Virus record (IMG/VR): IMGVR_UViG_3300042115_000064
Location: 1 to 41,491 of that record
Strand: one strand, 5' to 3'
From: a virus
Length of the DNA stretch: 41,491 bases
Part shown: positions 15,983-22,824 of the stretch, in pieces
How positions within the stretch are numbered: position 1 is the first letter of the stretch
Layout of the letters: every line of letters begins with the position of its first letter
Made by a program: the position numbers and the translations under genes
The notes under the pieces: model-generated
What the model was told of the DNA's origin: nothing
The model's database searches: none
The model's input: the letters and a program-made list of their open reading frames with translations, nothing else

Positions 15983-16680
15983 CTATGCGGCCTCGGAGCG
16001 GGCCTCGCGGGTTGCCTGGATCAACACGTCCAGGCAGAACAGCAAATCTGGGTATTCCTCGCGCTCCACACCGATCAGGTATGCAGCGGCGCGAATTTCT
16101 GTGGCGCTGATGCCGTCGTAGACGGGGGCATGCATGCCGGTGATCCACTGAGGCCTGCAGCGTTGGAACACCGCAACGGCCGTCCAGTTGGAATGCAGGA
16201 CTTCGATTTCCTCTGTCGCGGCTTCCGCGTTGCCCCCGTCGCGCAGGAAGTCCGTCGCACTGACGGCAGAATCGGGTTCATGGTTCCGATCGCTGCCGCC
16301 AGTGCGGGGACCCTTCCCAACTAGCGCCCGCGCGACGGCTTGGAGTTTTTTACGCGGACGTCGCCGTAGTGCTCCCAGTAGTCCTGGAGGATGGCGTTCT
16401 GCAGGTAGGTCGACCACGGGCCGGTGTAGACCTCGGCCAGCGCTGCGTCGCCCTCGATCGGATTGCCGTTTTCATCGCCGAGGCCGGACACGGACACCAG
16501 GATCTGGCGCAGGTACTCGGTATCGTGGATTTCGGCGTCAGCCAGGTCTTTCAGCTGTTCCTTGGTCAGGATCTTGACGCCGACTGTGATGGTGCCTTCG
16601 TTGAAGGTGTCCGGGTTGTCGGTCGGCAGCCGCAGCTTCACCGGACGAGAAACAGTGGCGGTCTTCTTGAGTTTCAGCAT
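15983..16680 (-). CDS. Tail assembly chaperone, -1 frameshift product (G-T fusion)
   Basis: Predicted fusion of the 119-residue chaperone frame with a downstream frame. Ribosomes reading gtA AAA AAC (heptamer at 16351-16345) would slip back one base and continue as LQAVARALVGKG to the stop at 15983, giving about 232 residues. The downstream frame is in -1 phase exactly at this point and has no good start of its own. The two-gene layout just before the tape measure matches lambda gpG/gpGT, where the longer product recruits tape measure and tube subunits. The extension is acidic and helical with a final LLFCLDVLIQATREARSEAA. Confidence 0.82.
16321..16680 (-). CDS. Tail assembly chaperone, unshifted product (gpG-like)
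   Basis: A 119-residue cytoplasmic assembly factor, not expected in the finished virion. It begins MLKLKKTATVSRPVKLRLP and has a mixed alpha/beta composition like other siphophage chaperones. First gene of the third late operon: it follows a terminator and a late-promoter motif 83 bp upstream. ATG 16680 is preceded by AAAGGA. Near its 3' end it carries the heptamer AAAAAAC, which allows the longer fusion product. Confidence 0.88.
   Translation of the reverse strand: MLKLKKTATVSRPVKLRLPTDNPDTFNEGTITVGVKILTKEQLKDLADAEIHDTEYLRQILVSVSGLGDENGNPIEGDAALAEVYTGPWSTYLQNAILQDYWEHYGDVRVKNSKPSRGR
16345..16351 (-). promoter_or_regulatory. Slippery heptamer AAAAAAC for programmed -1 frameshifting
   Basis: On the coding strand the zero-frame codons are GTA AAA AAC, so the heptamer A AAA AAC is in the correct phase for tandem slippage. 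The -1 frame continues open for 120 codons up to the tape-measure gene. A run of six A in this GC-rich gene is itself unusual. Confidence 0.85.
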
Positions 16681-16762
16681 GGGGTTGAATCCTTTAGGGA
16701 AGGTTGTTCAATGCCCGTTTGAACGGGACAGGAACACTTTGCCTGCGCGTCTTGCGCGATCG

Positions 16763-16784
16763 GGATTAACAACCGTTGGTGCAA
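16763..16784 (-). promoter_or_regulatory. Late promoter motif, PP-like
   Basis: Third copy of the shared late motif; on the plus strand the core is GGGATTAACAACC (16763-16775), followed by GTTGGTGCA. It begins at the T run of the preceding terminator and lies 83 bp before the chaperone start, so it should drive the tail operon. The core is a dyad around TAAC, fitting a dimeric Mor/C-type activator. Confidence 0.7.
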
Positions 16785-16812
16785 AAAAGAAGCCCCGCAC
16801 GTGGCGGGGCTA
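16785..16812 (-). terminator. Rho-independent terminator after the tail tube gene
   Basis: On the leftward strand AGCCCCGC and GCGGGGCT (16812-16805 and 16799-16792) form an 8-bp GC stem around CACGT, followed by CTTCTTTTTTG. It closes the head and tail-tube operon 21 bp after the tube stop codon and immediately before a late promoter motif. Confidence 0.88.
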
Positions 16813-16832
16813 ATGGGCAGAGTGTAGCTCGC

Positions 16833-17813
16833 TTACGGGGTGGAATCGCCGAATTCGATGTACAGCTCGTCGCCGCCAGCGTCGCTGGCCACGCACGGGC
16901 CTGACAGCTCCCAGCCGTAGTCGCCGTCAATCTCCACCTCGTTGATGGTGTCGATCTGGCCGCGAATGCCCAGCTCGCTGTACAGCTTGCTCTGTTCGGT
17001 CAGGCGCAGCGAGATGGCCAGCGGCGTTGCCGCATCGCGCAGGGTCCAGGGGTTGAAGTCCGCCAGGGCGGTCTTGGCCAGGCGCAACGTAAAGGTTGGC
17101 GCGCGATCGGTGATGCCCGTTTCCTTGTGCGAGGTGTATTCCTTGGGGGTGATGGTGTTGCCCAGGTCCACCGAGAGCGACTTGGCCCACACCGTCAACG
17201 CCGCGCCACCTGGCAGCACGGTGATTTTGGTCACGGTGTTGTCTGCCCTGGCGACCGTGGGGACCGTGGTCGGCAGGACGATCTCCGGCAGGGCCTCCTC
17301 GGCGATGTTTTCATAGTCGCCCTGGACGCGAACGTTGCCCTTGAAGCGATCGCCGACAGTGATGGCCAGGCTGGTCAGGTTGTGACGGGCCGCCTGCACA
17401 TGCTTCAGGGTGCCGGCGTGCCAGAACTTCGCATCGCTCAGCGCCATGTTGGTGCTGATAGGGTTGTAGCGAGTGGTTTTCTCCGTGGCGTCCTTGACCA
17501 CGGTCATGCCGGCCGGCAGCAGCAGCACACCGCAGTCGGGGTCGCTGTCGGCCGCGCCGCCAGGCGAGGTCGGCGGGTACAGCTCAAACTCGCCCTCAAT
17601 GTAGGCGCGCCGCGCGCCGACAGCGAAAGGCTGGCCGGTCAGGAAGGGGCGGTCGATAGGACGTTCGATCTTGTCGAACTCGGTGCCGCTGGTGCCGTTG
17701 AAGAGCAGGACGCCATTGGTTGCCGGCGCCGGCACGACAGGACTGCCAGCAGCGACGCGCACGGCCAGCGCCAGGCCGCGACGCTTGAAGGGTTCGAGTT
17801 GGGGCTGTGCCAT
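16833..17813 (-). CDS. Major tail tube protein
   Basis: A 326-residue protein forming the stacked rings of the tail tube. It lies just before the chaperone and tape-measure genes, the fixed place for the tube gene in siphophages. The sequence is beta-rich with several VxGxxxxIxLxxxxP-like strands and a carboxyl segment IRGQIDTINEVEIDGDYGW. The size fits a tube subunit with a small added domain. Start ATG 17813 is preceded by GAGGA eight bases away; an in-frame ATG at 17945 would add basic, low-complexity residues that overlap the upstream 58-residue gene. Its transcript ends at the terminator at 16785-16812. Confidence 0.85.
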   Translation of the reverse strand: MAQPQLEPFKRRGLALAVRVAAGSPVVPAPATNGVLLFNGTSGTEFDKIERPIDRPFLTGQPFAVGARRAYIEGEFELYPPTSPGGAADSDPDCGVLLLPAGMTVVKDATEKTTRYNPISTNMALSDAKFWHAGTLKHVQAARHNLTSLAITVGDRFKGNVRVQGDYENIAEEALPEIVLPTTVPTVARADNTVTKITVLPGGAALTVWAKSLSVDLGNTITPKEYTSHKETGITDRAPTFTLRLAKTALADFNPWTLRDAATPLAISLRLTEQSKLYSELGIRGQIDTINEVEIDGDYGWELSGPCVASDAGGDELYIEFGDSTP

Positions 17814-17817
17814 GGGG

Positions 17818-17994
17818 CTATTCCTCGGTGGGAGACGTGGTGGTGTTGGTCCGCTGGCGCGGAGGCTTCGCCGGGTCGGCGGTGACCTTCGGCGTGACCT
17901 GGGGCGGCGTGGGATTTGCCTTGGCCTCATCGACCAGGACGCCATCGATCACGCGCCAAGCGCCGCCGCTGGTCGGGGTGGGTTTGTTGGTCAT
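17818..17994 (-). CDS. Small Pro/Thr-rich protein, 58 residues
   Basis: Begins MTNKPTPTSGGAWRVIDGVL and ends in a Pro/Thr-rich tail. ATG 17994 overlaps the previous stop as ATGA, and its own stop lies four bases before the tube start, so it fills the gap between the tail terminator-like and tube genes exactly. The GGAWRVIDGVLVDE portion looks like a real short domain. It may be a minor tail or head-tail protein; function unknown. Confidence 0.65.
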   Translation of the reverse strand: MTNKPTPTSGGAWRVIDGVLVDEAKANPTPPQVTPKVTADPAKPPRQRTNTTTSPTEE

Positions 17995-18440
17995 CGGGAT
18001 ACCTGCATGCGGTAGTTGGTGGTAAGCACCTGCTGGCTGACCAGCCAGCCGGCCTTGAAGGCTTCGTCGCGGCCCGCCTGGAAGGAGAGTGCATCGAAGG
18101 CGTCAACCGGGGTCCAGCCGATCAGCGCCTGGCGCACGGCGGGGATCACTTCAGTGTCCATCTGCTGGCGGGCGCCAGTGCCCGCCGCTTCCCCCGCATA
18201 GTTGCGGACGAACAGCACCACGCGAATCGTGACGTCGACGTTCTGAATGTGCGGGCCGCCCGTGGAGTATTTCGAGCGCTGCCCCAGCTCGGCGGCAGTC
18301 ACGAACGCGGCCACGGTCGTCTTGGGCTGCTGCTCCAATGCGGTGCTGAGGTCTGCAGCGCTGCCGACTTCGAGCAGCACCGTGGCCTGCTCCTGGAGAC
18401 GGGCAATGATCGCCCCGACCGGGAAGGGGCCAACCGTCAC
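17991..18440 (-). CDS. Tail terminator / Gp37-like head-tail joining protein
   Basis: A 149-residue protein located between the gp36-like joining gene and the tube gene, where siphophages encode the tail terminator. An amino helix (GAIIARLQEQATVLLEVG) is followed by alternating strands (TIRVVLFVRNYAG) and a helical carboxyl end, like small tail-completion proteins. It starts at ATG 18440, overlapping the upstream stop as ATGA. The exact family is not certain. Confidence 0.7.
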   Translation of the reverse strand: MTVGPFPVGAIIARLQEQATVLLEVGSAADLSTALEQQPKTTVAAFVTAAELGQRSKYSTGGPHIQNVDVTIRVVLFVRNYAGEAAGTGARQQMDTEVIPAVRQALIGWTPVDAFDALSFQAGRDEAFKAGWLVSQQVLTTNYRMQVSR

Positions 18441-18943
18441 GGCCGACCATCCCTGCCGAACACCTTGTTTCCTGGATGGATGAGGAAGTCGCCCAGGCCG
18501 GTGGTGCCGGTGGTCGGGTCGGCGCCTCCCAGGTGGAACTCGCCCTTGGCGATCAGCCGTAGAAAATTCATCGCGTCTCGGTAGTCCCGCACGATAGGGT
18601 CGGTGCGCTCATCTGACATGCGATCACCGTGGAGCTGGTAGCGAACGATGCTCCGGGCCCACGTGGGCAGCATGGTGTCCATCTGCGCCAGGGGCAGCTG
18701 ATAGCGCTTCGCCAGGTATCCGTCGATAAGTGCGCCGGCTTGGGCGATCGCTTCCTGGATTCGCACCACGCACGCGTCGGCGCGGACGATTTCGGCGGGA
18801 TCGAAGGCACTACGATCACCCCCGCGCAGCGTGGCGTCCATCAATGCGGCCGACACGGGACGCTGGTCCTTTGCCGTGGCCACCTGCGCCAGTTCCAGGG
18901 CGCCGGGGATCTCGGCCAGCTGCGTGAGGGTGATGTAGCTCAT
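18437..18943 (-). CDS. Mu gp36-like head-tail joining protein (DUF1320)
   Basis: A 168-residue protein with the recognisable start MSYITLTQLAEIPGALELAQ, and the helical middle (IQEAIAQAGALIDGYLAKRY) followed by WARSIVRYQLHG and RDYRDAMNFLRLIAKGE. This pattern is typical of DUF1320 / Mu gp36 proteins, which act as head-completion adaptors. It sits directly after a gp35-like gene, as in Mu. A separate ribosome-binding site is weak, and it starts three bases after the upstream gene. Confidence 0.88.
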   Translation of the reverse strand: MSYITLTQLAEIPGALELAQVATAKDQRPVSAALMDATLRGGDRSAFDPAEIVRADACVVRIQEAIAQAGALIDGYLAKRYQLPLAQMDTMLPTWARSIVRYQLHGDRMSDERTDPIVRDYRDAMNFLRLIAKGEFHLGGADPTTGTTGLGDFLIHPGNKVFGRDGRP

Positions 18944-18946
18944 GGG

Positions 18947-19315
18947 TCAGACGTCCTTGCCCAGGTGCGCCTCGATCTGCGGCACGCGCTCGGCCGGCGC
19001 CAGCGCTTCCCAGGCTGCGGCATCCAGACCGGCCGCTGCCTGCGCCTTGACCTCGGCTTCGCCCCAGGCCTTCTTGCCGCCCGCGTTCTTGGTGGCCGCC
19101 TTCTCGCGAGCGATCGCCGCTTCGTCAGCGCTCGGCTCACCCTTGGCCTTGGTCTCCACGTCCTGGACGATCAGCTCCGGGTCACTCTTGATGGCGTCGA
19201 GCTGGCCTTTCTTCAGGCCGGCCACTTCGATGGTTTCACCCTGGCGGGTGAAGTGGCGGCCTGCGCGCCAACGGCCGCGCTCATGCCTGGATTTCACGAT
19301 GATCTGATTGGCCAT
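18947..19315 (-). CDS. Mu gp35-like protein with FluMu amino-terminal domain
   Basis: A 122-residue protein. Residues 1-50 (IIVKSRHERGRWRAGRHFT, then KKGQLDAIKSDPELIV) match the short FluMu/gp35 domain found between the major head protein and gp36 in Mu-like prophages. The rest is Ala/Glu/Lys-rich and helical. Function unknown, presumably in head completion. The capsid hairpin lies just upstream. Confidence 0.8.
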   Translation of the reverse strand: MANQIIVKSRHERGRWRAGRHFTRQGETIEVAGLKKGQLDAIKSDPELIVQDVETKAKGEPSADEAAIAREKAATKNAGGKKAWGEAEVKAQAAAGLDAAAWEALAPAERVPQIEAHLGKDV

Positions 19316-19347
19316 TGGCCGGTCCTTTCCTTGCTTAGTTGATTGAT

Positions 19348-19374
19348 GGGGCCAGCGCCGCTGGCGCTGGCCCC
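19348..19374 (-). terminator. Strong hairpin after the major capsid gene
   Basis: GGGGCCAGCGCC (19348-19359) and GGCGCTGGCCCC (19363-19374) form a perfect 12-bp stem with loop GCT, 13 bp after the capsid stop. There is no T run and no new promoter motif downstream, so partial termination or protection of an abundant capsid mRNA is more likely than full termination. Confidence 0.6.
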
Positions 19375-19386
19375 GCTCGGATGGCC

Positions 19387-20280
19387 TTACTGAATCCAGG
19401 GCGAGTCGAGGGCCTCGACAACGCCCTTCATCACGTTGTCGGTGCCGGAGATCTGGTTCGCGGTCAGGATCTCCGCCGCCTTGAACTTCAGGTTCGGCGT
19501 GACGACCAGCAGATCCGGGACCAGGCCAAGCGGCCGGCCGTGATCACCGGTACGGCTGGTGAAGGCGGTATAGGCGGCCTGCAGGTTTTCCGCCGTCAGC
19601 GGCTTGTTGCTCGCGTAGCCCATCTGCCAGAAGCCGAAGCCCACGTTGCGGCGGCAATCGGTGCCGTAGCGGAACTCCTTCTTGGTGAACACCGCTTCGT
19701 CGGTTTCGGTGTCCATGGACACGAAGTTCGGGTCCTGGCGGTTCTGGAAGATCAGCGGCTTCAAGGCGCGCTTGGTGCACAGCAGGTACCAGTAGGGGCC
19801 GGTGCCGCCGGAATCGATGTTGCTCTGGGTGACCGTCTTGCCGTCCTTGTCGATGACCGGGTGGTCGGTATCGAAGAAGTTCTGGCCGTCGTAGCACGCC
19901 GTGTTGATGCCGTTCTTCAGCAGCCCAAAGGTCAGTTCATCGGGTTGCGCGCCGACCGCTTCGCCCATGTTCTGCATCATCGGTGTATAGATGCCGACGT
20001 TGTCATCCTGGATGTCGTTCTTGTCGACACCGACCGTCAGCTCGAAGTCCTTGTTCCTGATGGCGTAGCCATGTGCAGCAACCCCGTGGATGACGCGATC
20101 GCCAATCCATTCGCGCATGCCGGGCATCTTGCCCAGCCAGCCGTACTCGTTGGACTTGGTGCTGGACGGCACCACGGTGGCGATACGCTGATAGAGAGAC
20201 GGCGCCTGGCCGAGGCCCTGCTTGAATGCGGCGTTGAACGCTACTTCCAGCGCCTGGAGATTTCCGCGAGTGACTTGCAT
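19387..20280 (-). CDS. T: Major capsid protein (Mu gpT-like)
   Basis: The 297-residue head shell subunit. Its opening, with FNAAFKQGLGQAPSLYQRIA and EYGWLGKMPGMREWIGDR, is characteristic of Mu gpT major head proteins, as are YGYAIRN-like and NDIQDDNVGIYTPMMQNMGE phrases in the spine-helix region. The closing half has WYLLCTKRALKPLIFQ and PDLLVVTPNLKFKAAEIL. Start ATG 20280 has AGGT upstream; a longer in-frame reading overlaps the decoration gene and is Pro/Ser-rich antisense-like sequence. It follows protease/scaffold and decoration genes, the usual head order. Confidence 0.95.
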   Translation of the reverse strand: MQVTRGNLQALEVAFNAAFKQGLGQAPSLYQRIATVVPSSTKSNEYGWLGKMPGMREWIGDRVIHGVAAHGYAIRNKDFELTVGVDKNDIQDDNVGIYTPMMQNMGEAVGAQPDELTFGLLKNGINTACYDGQNFFDTDHPVIDKDGKTVTQSNIDSGGTGPYWYLLCTKRALKPLIFQNRQDPNFVSMDTETDEAVFTKKEFRYGTDCRRNVGFGFWQMGYASNKPLTAENLQAAYTAFTSRTGDHGRPLGLVPDLLVVTPNLKFKAAEILTANQISGTDNVMKGVVEALDSPWIQ

Positions 20281-20314
20281 GTGAGTTACCTGTCGAAGTG
20301 TTGGAGAGGCGGGA

Positions 20315-20719
20315 TCAACCGACCAGGACCCAGACGCCAGCGGCGTCCACGTCGATGATCTTTCCGGCGACCTTGCGAGCGGCGCTGTTGTCGGTCTTGG
20401 CCACGGTCTGGTCATCGACCACAAAGGCGTTGGCGCCGATGTCGGCGCGGGTGACCTGGTCGGCCGCAGCACTGTTGGCGAAGTGGAACGCGTGGCCACG
20501 CCAGGCGTCGGCCTGGACAGTGCCATCGCCGAGCCCATCGCTCTGAGCGACGCCAACGGCATCACCCGACCCAGCGGTGCCGGCTGGCACGGCGTTGCCG
20601 TTGGTGGTCAGGAGGGCAATCATCGTGCCAGCCCAGATCTGGGTGCCGGGATTGATGAGGTGGCCAACGCGCTGAGCGTCGCGGCGATTGGTGTTGCGGC
20701 CCTGGGTGGCTGCAGTCAT
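20315..20719 (-). CDS. Capsid decoration-like protein
   Basis: A 134-residue protein between the protease/scaffold and major capsid genes. It is small, Ala/Gly/Val-rich and beta-prone (GTMIALLTTNGNAV, AVGVAQSDGLGDGTV), like head decoration proteins that bind the outside of phage shells. ATG 20719 is preceded by AAGGA, and just before that lies an AT-rich TATATATA unlike the surrounding sequence. The role is inferred from position and composition. Confidence 0.65.
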   Translation of the reverse strand: MTAATQGRNTNRRDAQRVGHLINPGTQIWAGTMIALLTTNGNAVPAGTAGSGDAVGVAQSDGLGDGTVQADAWRGHAFHFANSAAADQVTRADIGANAFVVDDQTVAKTDNSAARKVAGKIIDVDAAGVWVLVG

Positions 20720-20726
20720 GGCAGAG

Positions 20727-20740
20727 TCCTTATATATAGG
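20727..20740 (-). promoter_or_regulatory. AT-rich leader of the decoration gene
   Basis: CCTATATATAAGGA on the leftward strand is an isolated AT block in a GC-rich operon. It includes the AAGGA ribosome-binding site. It may keep the translation start unpaired for high output, or hold a -10 element; no good -35 is seen. Confidence 0.35.
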
Positions 20741-20759
20741 CGTGATTGACGCGTTGCCG

Positions 20760-21320
20760 TCAGGCGGACGGCTTGGCGGCGGCGTAGTCCTTCGGGCTGA
20801 TGCCGGTCATCGAGCAGACGGCCAGCTCGCTGGCATCCAGGCCGTGCGCATCCTTGGCTTCGTCACCGCCTGGCTTCCTGCCGTGGGTTTGGGTCTGGCT
20901 GAGTGCGGCGATTGCCGGGGCGCCGGCCAGGTACTTGCTCAGCGCGGCAATGTCGGACTTGCCCAGGTCGGTGGCCCAGTCCTTCAGGGCGGGGAGGATG
21001 CGACCATCGGCCAGACCCTGCTCGACCAATGCGGTGACCTTCTCGTTGGTGCGCTCTGCACTGAGCGCGGCCAACTGGCCACGGATCTCTTCCACCGCGC
21101 TCAGCGGCACGAACTTGGTTGGGTCCGGCTTGGTGGACGCCGCCTTCAGGGCCGAGCAGGCAGCCAGCGCGCCGCCTTCATCAGCACCCAGTTCGGCAGT
21201 CAGGCTTTCCAGCGTGGCCAACTTCGGGCCCAGCTTGCTGCAGGCGGCAATGGCCTGCTCTTCGGTGGTGGTTGCGGGCAGTTTCAGTGCAGCCAGCAAG
21301 GCTACGAGCAAGGGATTCAT
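20760..21320 (-). CDS. Z: Internal-start scaffold protein (Mu gpZ-like)
   Basis: Within the I gene an in-frame ATG (21320) is preceded by GAGGA seven bases away and would give the 186-residue carboxyl half beginning MNPLLVALLAALKLP. In Mu the scaffold Z is produced from the 3' half of I in the same frame. The product is Ala/Leu/Glu-rich and helical, as expected for a scaffold. The site is visible in the sequence; independent production is an inference from Mu. Confidence 0.65.
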   Translation of the reverse strand: MNPLLVALLAALKLPATTTEEQAIAACSKLGPKLATLESLTAELGADEGGALAACSALKAASTKPDPTKFVPLSAVEEIRGQLAALSAERTNEKVTALVEQGLADGRILPALKDWATDLGKSDIAALSKYLAGAPAIAALSQTQTHGRKPGGDEAKDAHGLDASELAVCSMTGISPKDYAAAKPSA

Positions 21321-21872
21321 CGGGTGGTCCTCGGTGTCGGTGTGGAACGCGAACGTGGCAGCCGCACGCAGGGACAGCGCCTGCATGTCATCGATCGCGG
21401 GGGTGTTGGTGATGGCGGCCATTTCGATCGTCAGCACCTCGCCGGTCTTCTCATCGAAGCGGAAGACCGGCGATACGTAGCGGTACTCCTCGGCGTCGAT
21501 CGCAGCGAGCGCGCGAGCCGTTGGGCGGGCAATAGCCCAGAGGCCGGAACCTTCGCGCCATTGCAGCGCACGCATCCAGGCAGCGGCCGGCGCAGGCTGC
21601 CCGTTGGTTTCCTTGTTGAGGGTCTGATGCTCGTAATCGACAACGAGCGGCTTGTTCTTCGCGTTGAAGCGGGCGATGACGCGTTCAGCCACCGCCGCAT
21701 CGATGTACCAGGCCGGCACAGGCAGTTCGCGGCCATCGTTGGGCCGGAACTCGCCTGCAGGCGTCAGCTGCATTTCGATGGTTCCGTCATCGGCAAGGCT
21801 CAACGGCAGCTTGAAGCTGCACGCGGCGATCGCGACGTTCGAGGGGATAGGGGTCTGGGCTGGTTTGGTCAT
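20760..21872 (-). CDS. I: Head maturation protease with scaffold (Mu gpI-like)
   Basis: A 370-residue protein. The amino half has the Mu I protein signature: VAIAACSFKLPL, DGREVPV-like GRELPVPAWYID, KPLVVDYEHQTLNKE, WMRALQWREG and YRYVSPVFRFDEKTGEV, followed by AITNTPAIDDM. The carboxyl half is helical and acidic like a scaffold, and can also be made alone from an internal start. The protease cuts scaffold and itself during prohead maturation. First gene of the second late operon, with a late motif 34 bp upstream. Confidence 0.92.
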   Translation of the reverse strand: MTKPAQTPIPSNVAIAACSFKLPLSLADDGTIEMQLTPAGEFRPNDGRELPVPAWYIDAAVAERVIARFNAKNKPLVVDYEHQTLNKETNGQPAPAAAWMRALQWREGSGLWAIARPTARALAAIDAEEYRYVSPVFRFDEKTGEVLTIEMAAITNTPAIDDMQALSLRAAATFAFHTDTEDHPMNPLLVALLAALKLPATTTEEQAIAACSKLGPKLATLESLTAELGADEGGALAACSALKAASTKPDPTKFVPLSAVEEIRGQLAALSAERTNEKVTALVEQGLADGRILPALKDWATDLGKSDIAALSKYLAGAPAIAALSQTQTHGRKPGGDEAKDAHGLDASELAVCSMTGISPKDYAAAKPSA

Positions 21873-21905
21873 CCCAGCCAGATTGGCCGGTCGACTGAGC
21901 GGATC

Positions 21906-21927
21906 GGGATTAACATCCGCTAGTGCA
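21906..21927 (-). promoter_or_regulatory. Late promoter motif, PI-like
   Basis: The core, GGGATTAACATCC (21906-21918, plus strand), then GCTAGTGCA, is nearly identical to the copies at 16763 and 30541. It lies 34 bp before the I protease start, the place of the C-dependent PI promoter in Mu. The closeness leaves room only for a very short leader. Confidence 0.68.
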
Positions 21928-22127
21928 GATGGGGGGCAACAGCCCTCGCGCCATCGAGCCCAAACTGTACACGTTCTGCGAAAAATCGGCCGTTCACCGC
22001 AACGCGACCTTCACTGCCGACCGCAACAGCGTTTGAAAGGCGTTTAAATCGCCCCTGGGCGCCTCGGACGGGGCGGCCTCGGACGGTGGCTGCGCCCAGG
22101 GGGGCTCAGGGGGCCTGCGGGGCCGTT
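21928..22127. other. Non-coding gap between gpG and I; candidate central gyrase site
   Basis: No frame with a credible start fills this gap on either strand. It lies about 600 bp from the prophage midpoint (21,395), between the same two genes that flank the strong gyrase site of Mu. It contains a large inverted repeat: CCCCTGGGCGC (22052-22062) and GCGCCCAGGGG (22092-22102), whose loop holds two copies of GCCTCGGACGG (22061-22071 and 22076-22086). The hairpin could also end the gpG transcript. Gyrase-site function is inferred from position only. Confidence 0.45.
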
Positions 22128-22679
22128 TTAGGCGGGGGCCAGATTTCCGCCTTCGGCGTCCAATTCCAGCCAGGCAACAGCAAGCTGCTCGATGGCCTCA
22201 GCATCGGCCTCACTGACGCCCAGGAAAGGGCGCGCTGGCAGGCCCGGATGGTTGACCTTTCTAACGAACCCCGGTGACTCCTTCCCGTCCTTGCCGGTGC
22301 GCATCTGCATTCCTGGCCAGAACAGCGCTTTGCCCGGCTTGGCTTGGATGACATACGGGTCTGTGCCCTCCTGGTGCCACCTGGCCTGCTTTGAATCGGC
22401 GCGGATCTCCACCCAATCCACGCCCGATAGGGGATGGATGCCATCCCTGGTGCGGTGCGTCGCGTTCAGCGGCGTGCGGCCAGATCCGTCTGCCAGTGGT
22501 TGCCAGGCGACGCCATCAGGGCCGATGCCCGTGTCGAACCGCGCCTGGGTGCTCTCGGTCAGGTCCTCGCCGATCTGGGCCATCAGGCCACCGAGGTCGG
22601 CGCTGCGGCGGTGCAGTTCGCCGAACCAACGCTCCGCCAGGTCGGCATCTACCTGGAGAATCAGGGGTTCGTCAGCCAT
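22128..22679 (-). CDS. G: Virion morphogenesis protein (Mu gpG-like)
   Basis: A 183-residue protein of the phage virion morphogenesis family, which in Mu acts in head-tail completion. Diagnostic phrases are DLGGLMAQIGEDLTESTQAR, GPDGVAWQPLA, HQEGTDPYVIQAKPGKAL and GLPARPFLGVSEADAEAIEQ near the end. It follows gpF as in Mu and is the last gene of the first late operon. Start ATG 22679 overlaps the end of a 50-residue frame that bridges from gpF. Confidence 0.9.
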   Translation of the reverse strand: MADEPLILQVDADLAERWFGELHRRSADLGGLMAQIGEDLTESTQARFDTGIGPDGVAWQPLADGSGRTPLNATHRTRDGIHPLSGVDWVEIRADSKQARWHQEGTDPYVIQAKPGKALFWPGMQMRTGKDGKESPGFVRKVNHPGLPARPFLGVSEADAEAIEQLAVAWLELDAEGGNLAPA

Positions 22680-22824
22680 GGTATTCTCCGGCCACGGACC
22701 AGGGACCAGCCGCCCCTGGTGTAGCGGCCCCAGGGCCGCAATCCTTCCACAGGGTGGGCCAGCCCCCGAGGCCCTGCAGGAAGCGCCGCAGAGCGAGCTG
22801 GCGCGTCTGTGAGCAAAGGCTCAT
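22672..22824 (-). CDS. Possible small protein between gpF and gpG, 50 residues
   Basis: Starts MSLCSQTRQLALRRF. Its ATG (22824) overlaps the gpF stop as ATGA and its stop overlaps the gpG start by 8 bp, so it exactly bridges the only gap in this part of the operon; AAGG lies eight bases upstream. It is basic at the amino end and Gly/Pro-rich at the carboxyl end. I do not recognise it, and it may be chance in GC-rich DNA. Confidence 0.4.
   Translation of the reverse strand: MSLCSQTRQLALRRFLQGLGGWPTLWKDCGPGAATPGAAGPWSVAGEYHG

Noticed and set aside
15975-16148. Longer tape-measure start at 16148
   Set aside because: These codons overlap the chaperone extension and encode Arg/His/Pro-rich sequence; GTG 15974 is well placed.
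16352-16417. Independent start for the second chaperone frame at 16417
   Set aside because: No ribosome-binding site, and the frame meets the first gene exactly in -1 phase at AAAAAAC, which explains it better.
21928-22127. Anti-CRISPR or other cargo gene between gpG and I
   Set aside because: Related Pseudomonas phages carry anti-CRISPR genes at this locus, but here neither strand holds a frame with start, ribosome-binding site and useful length.
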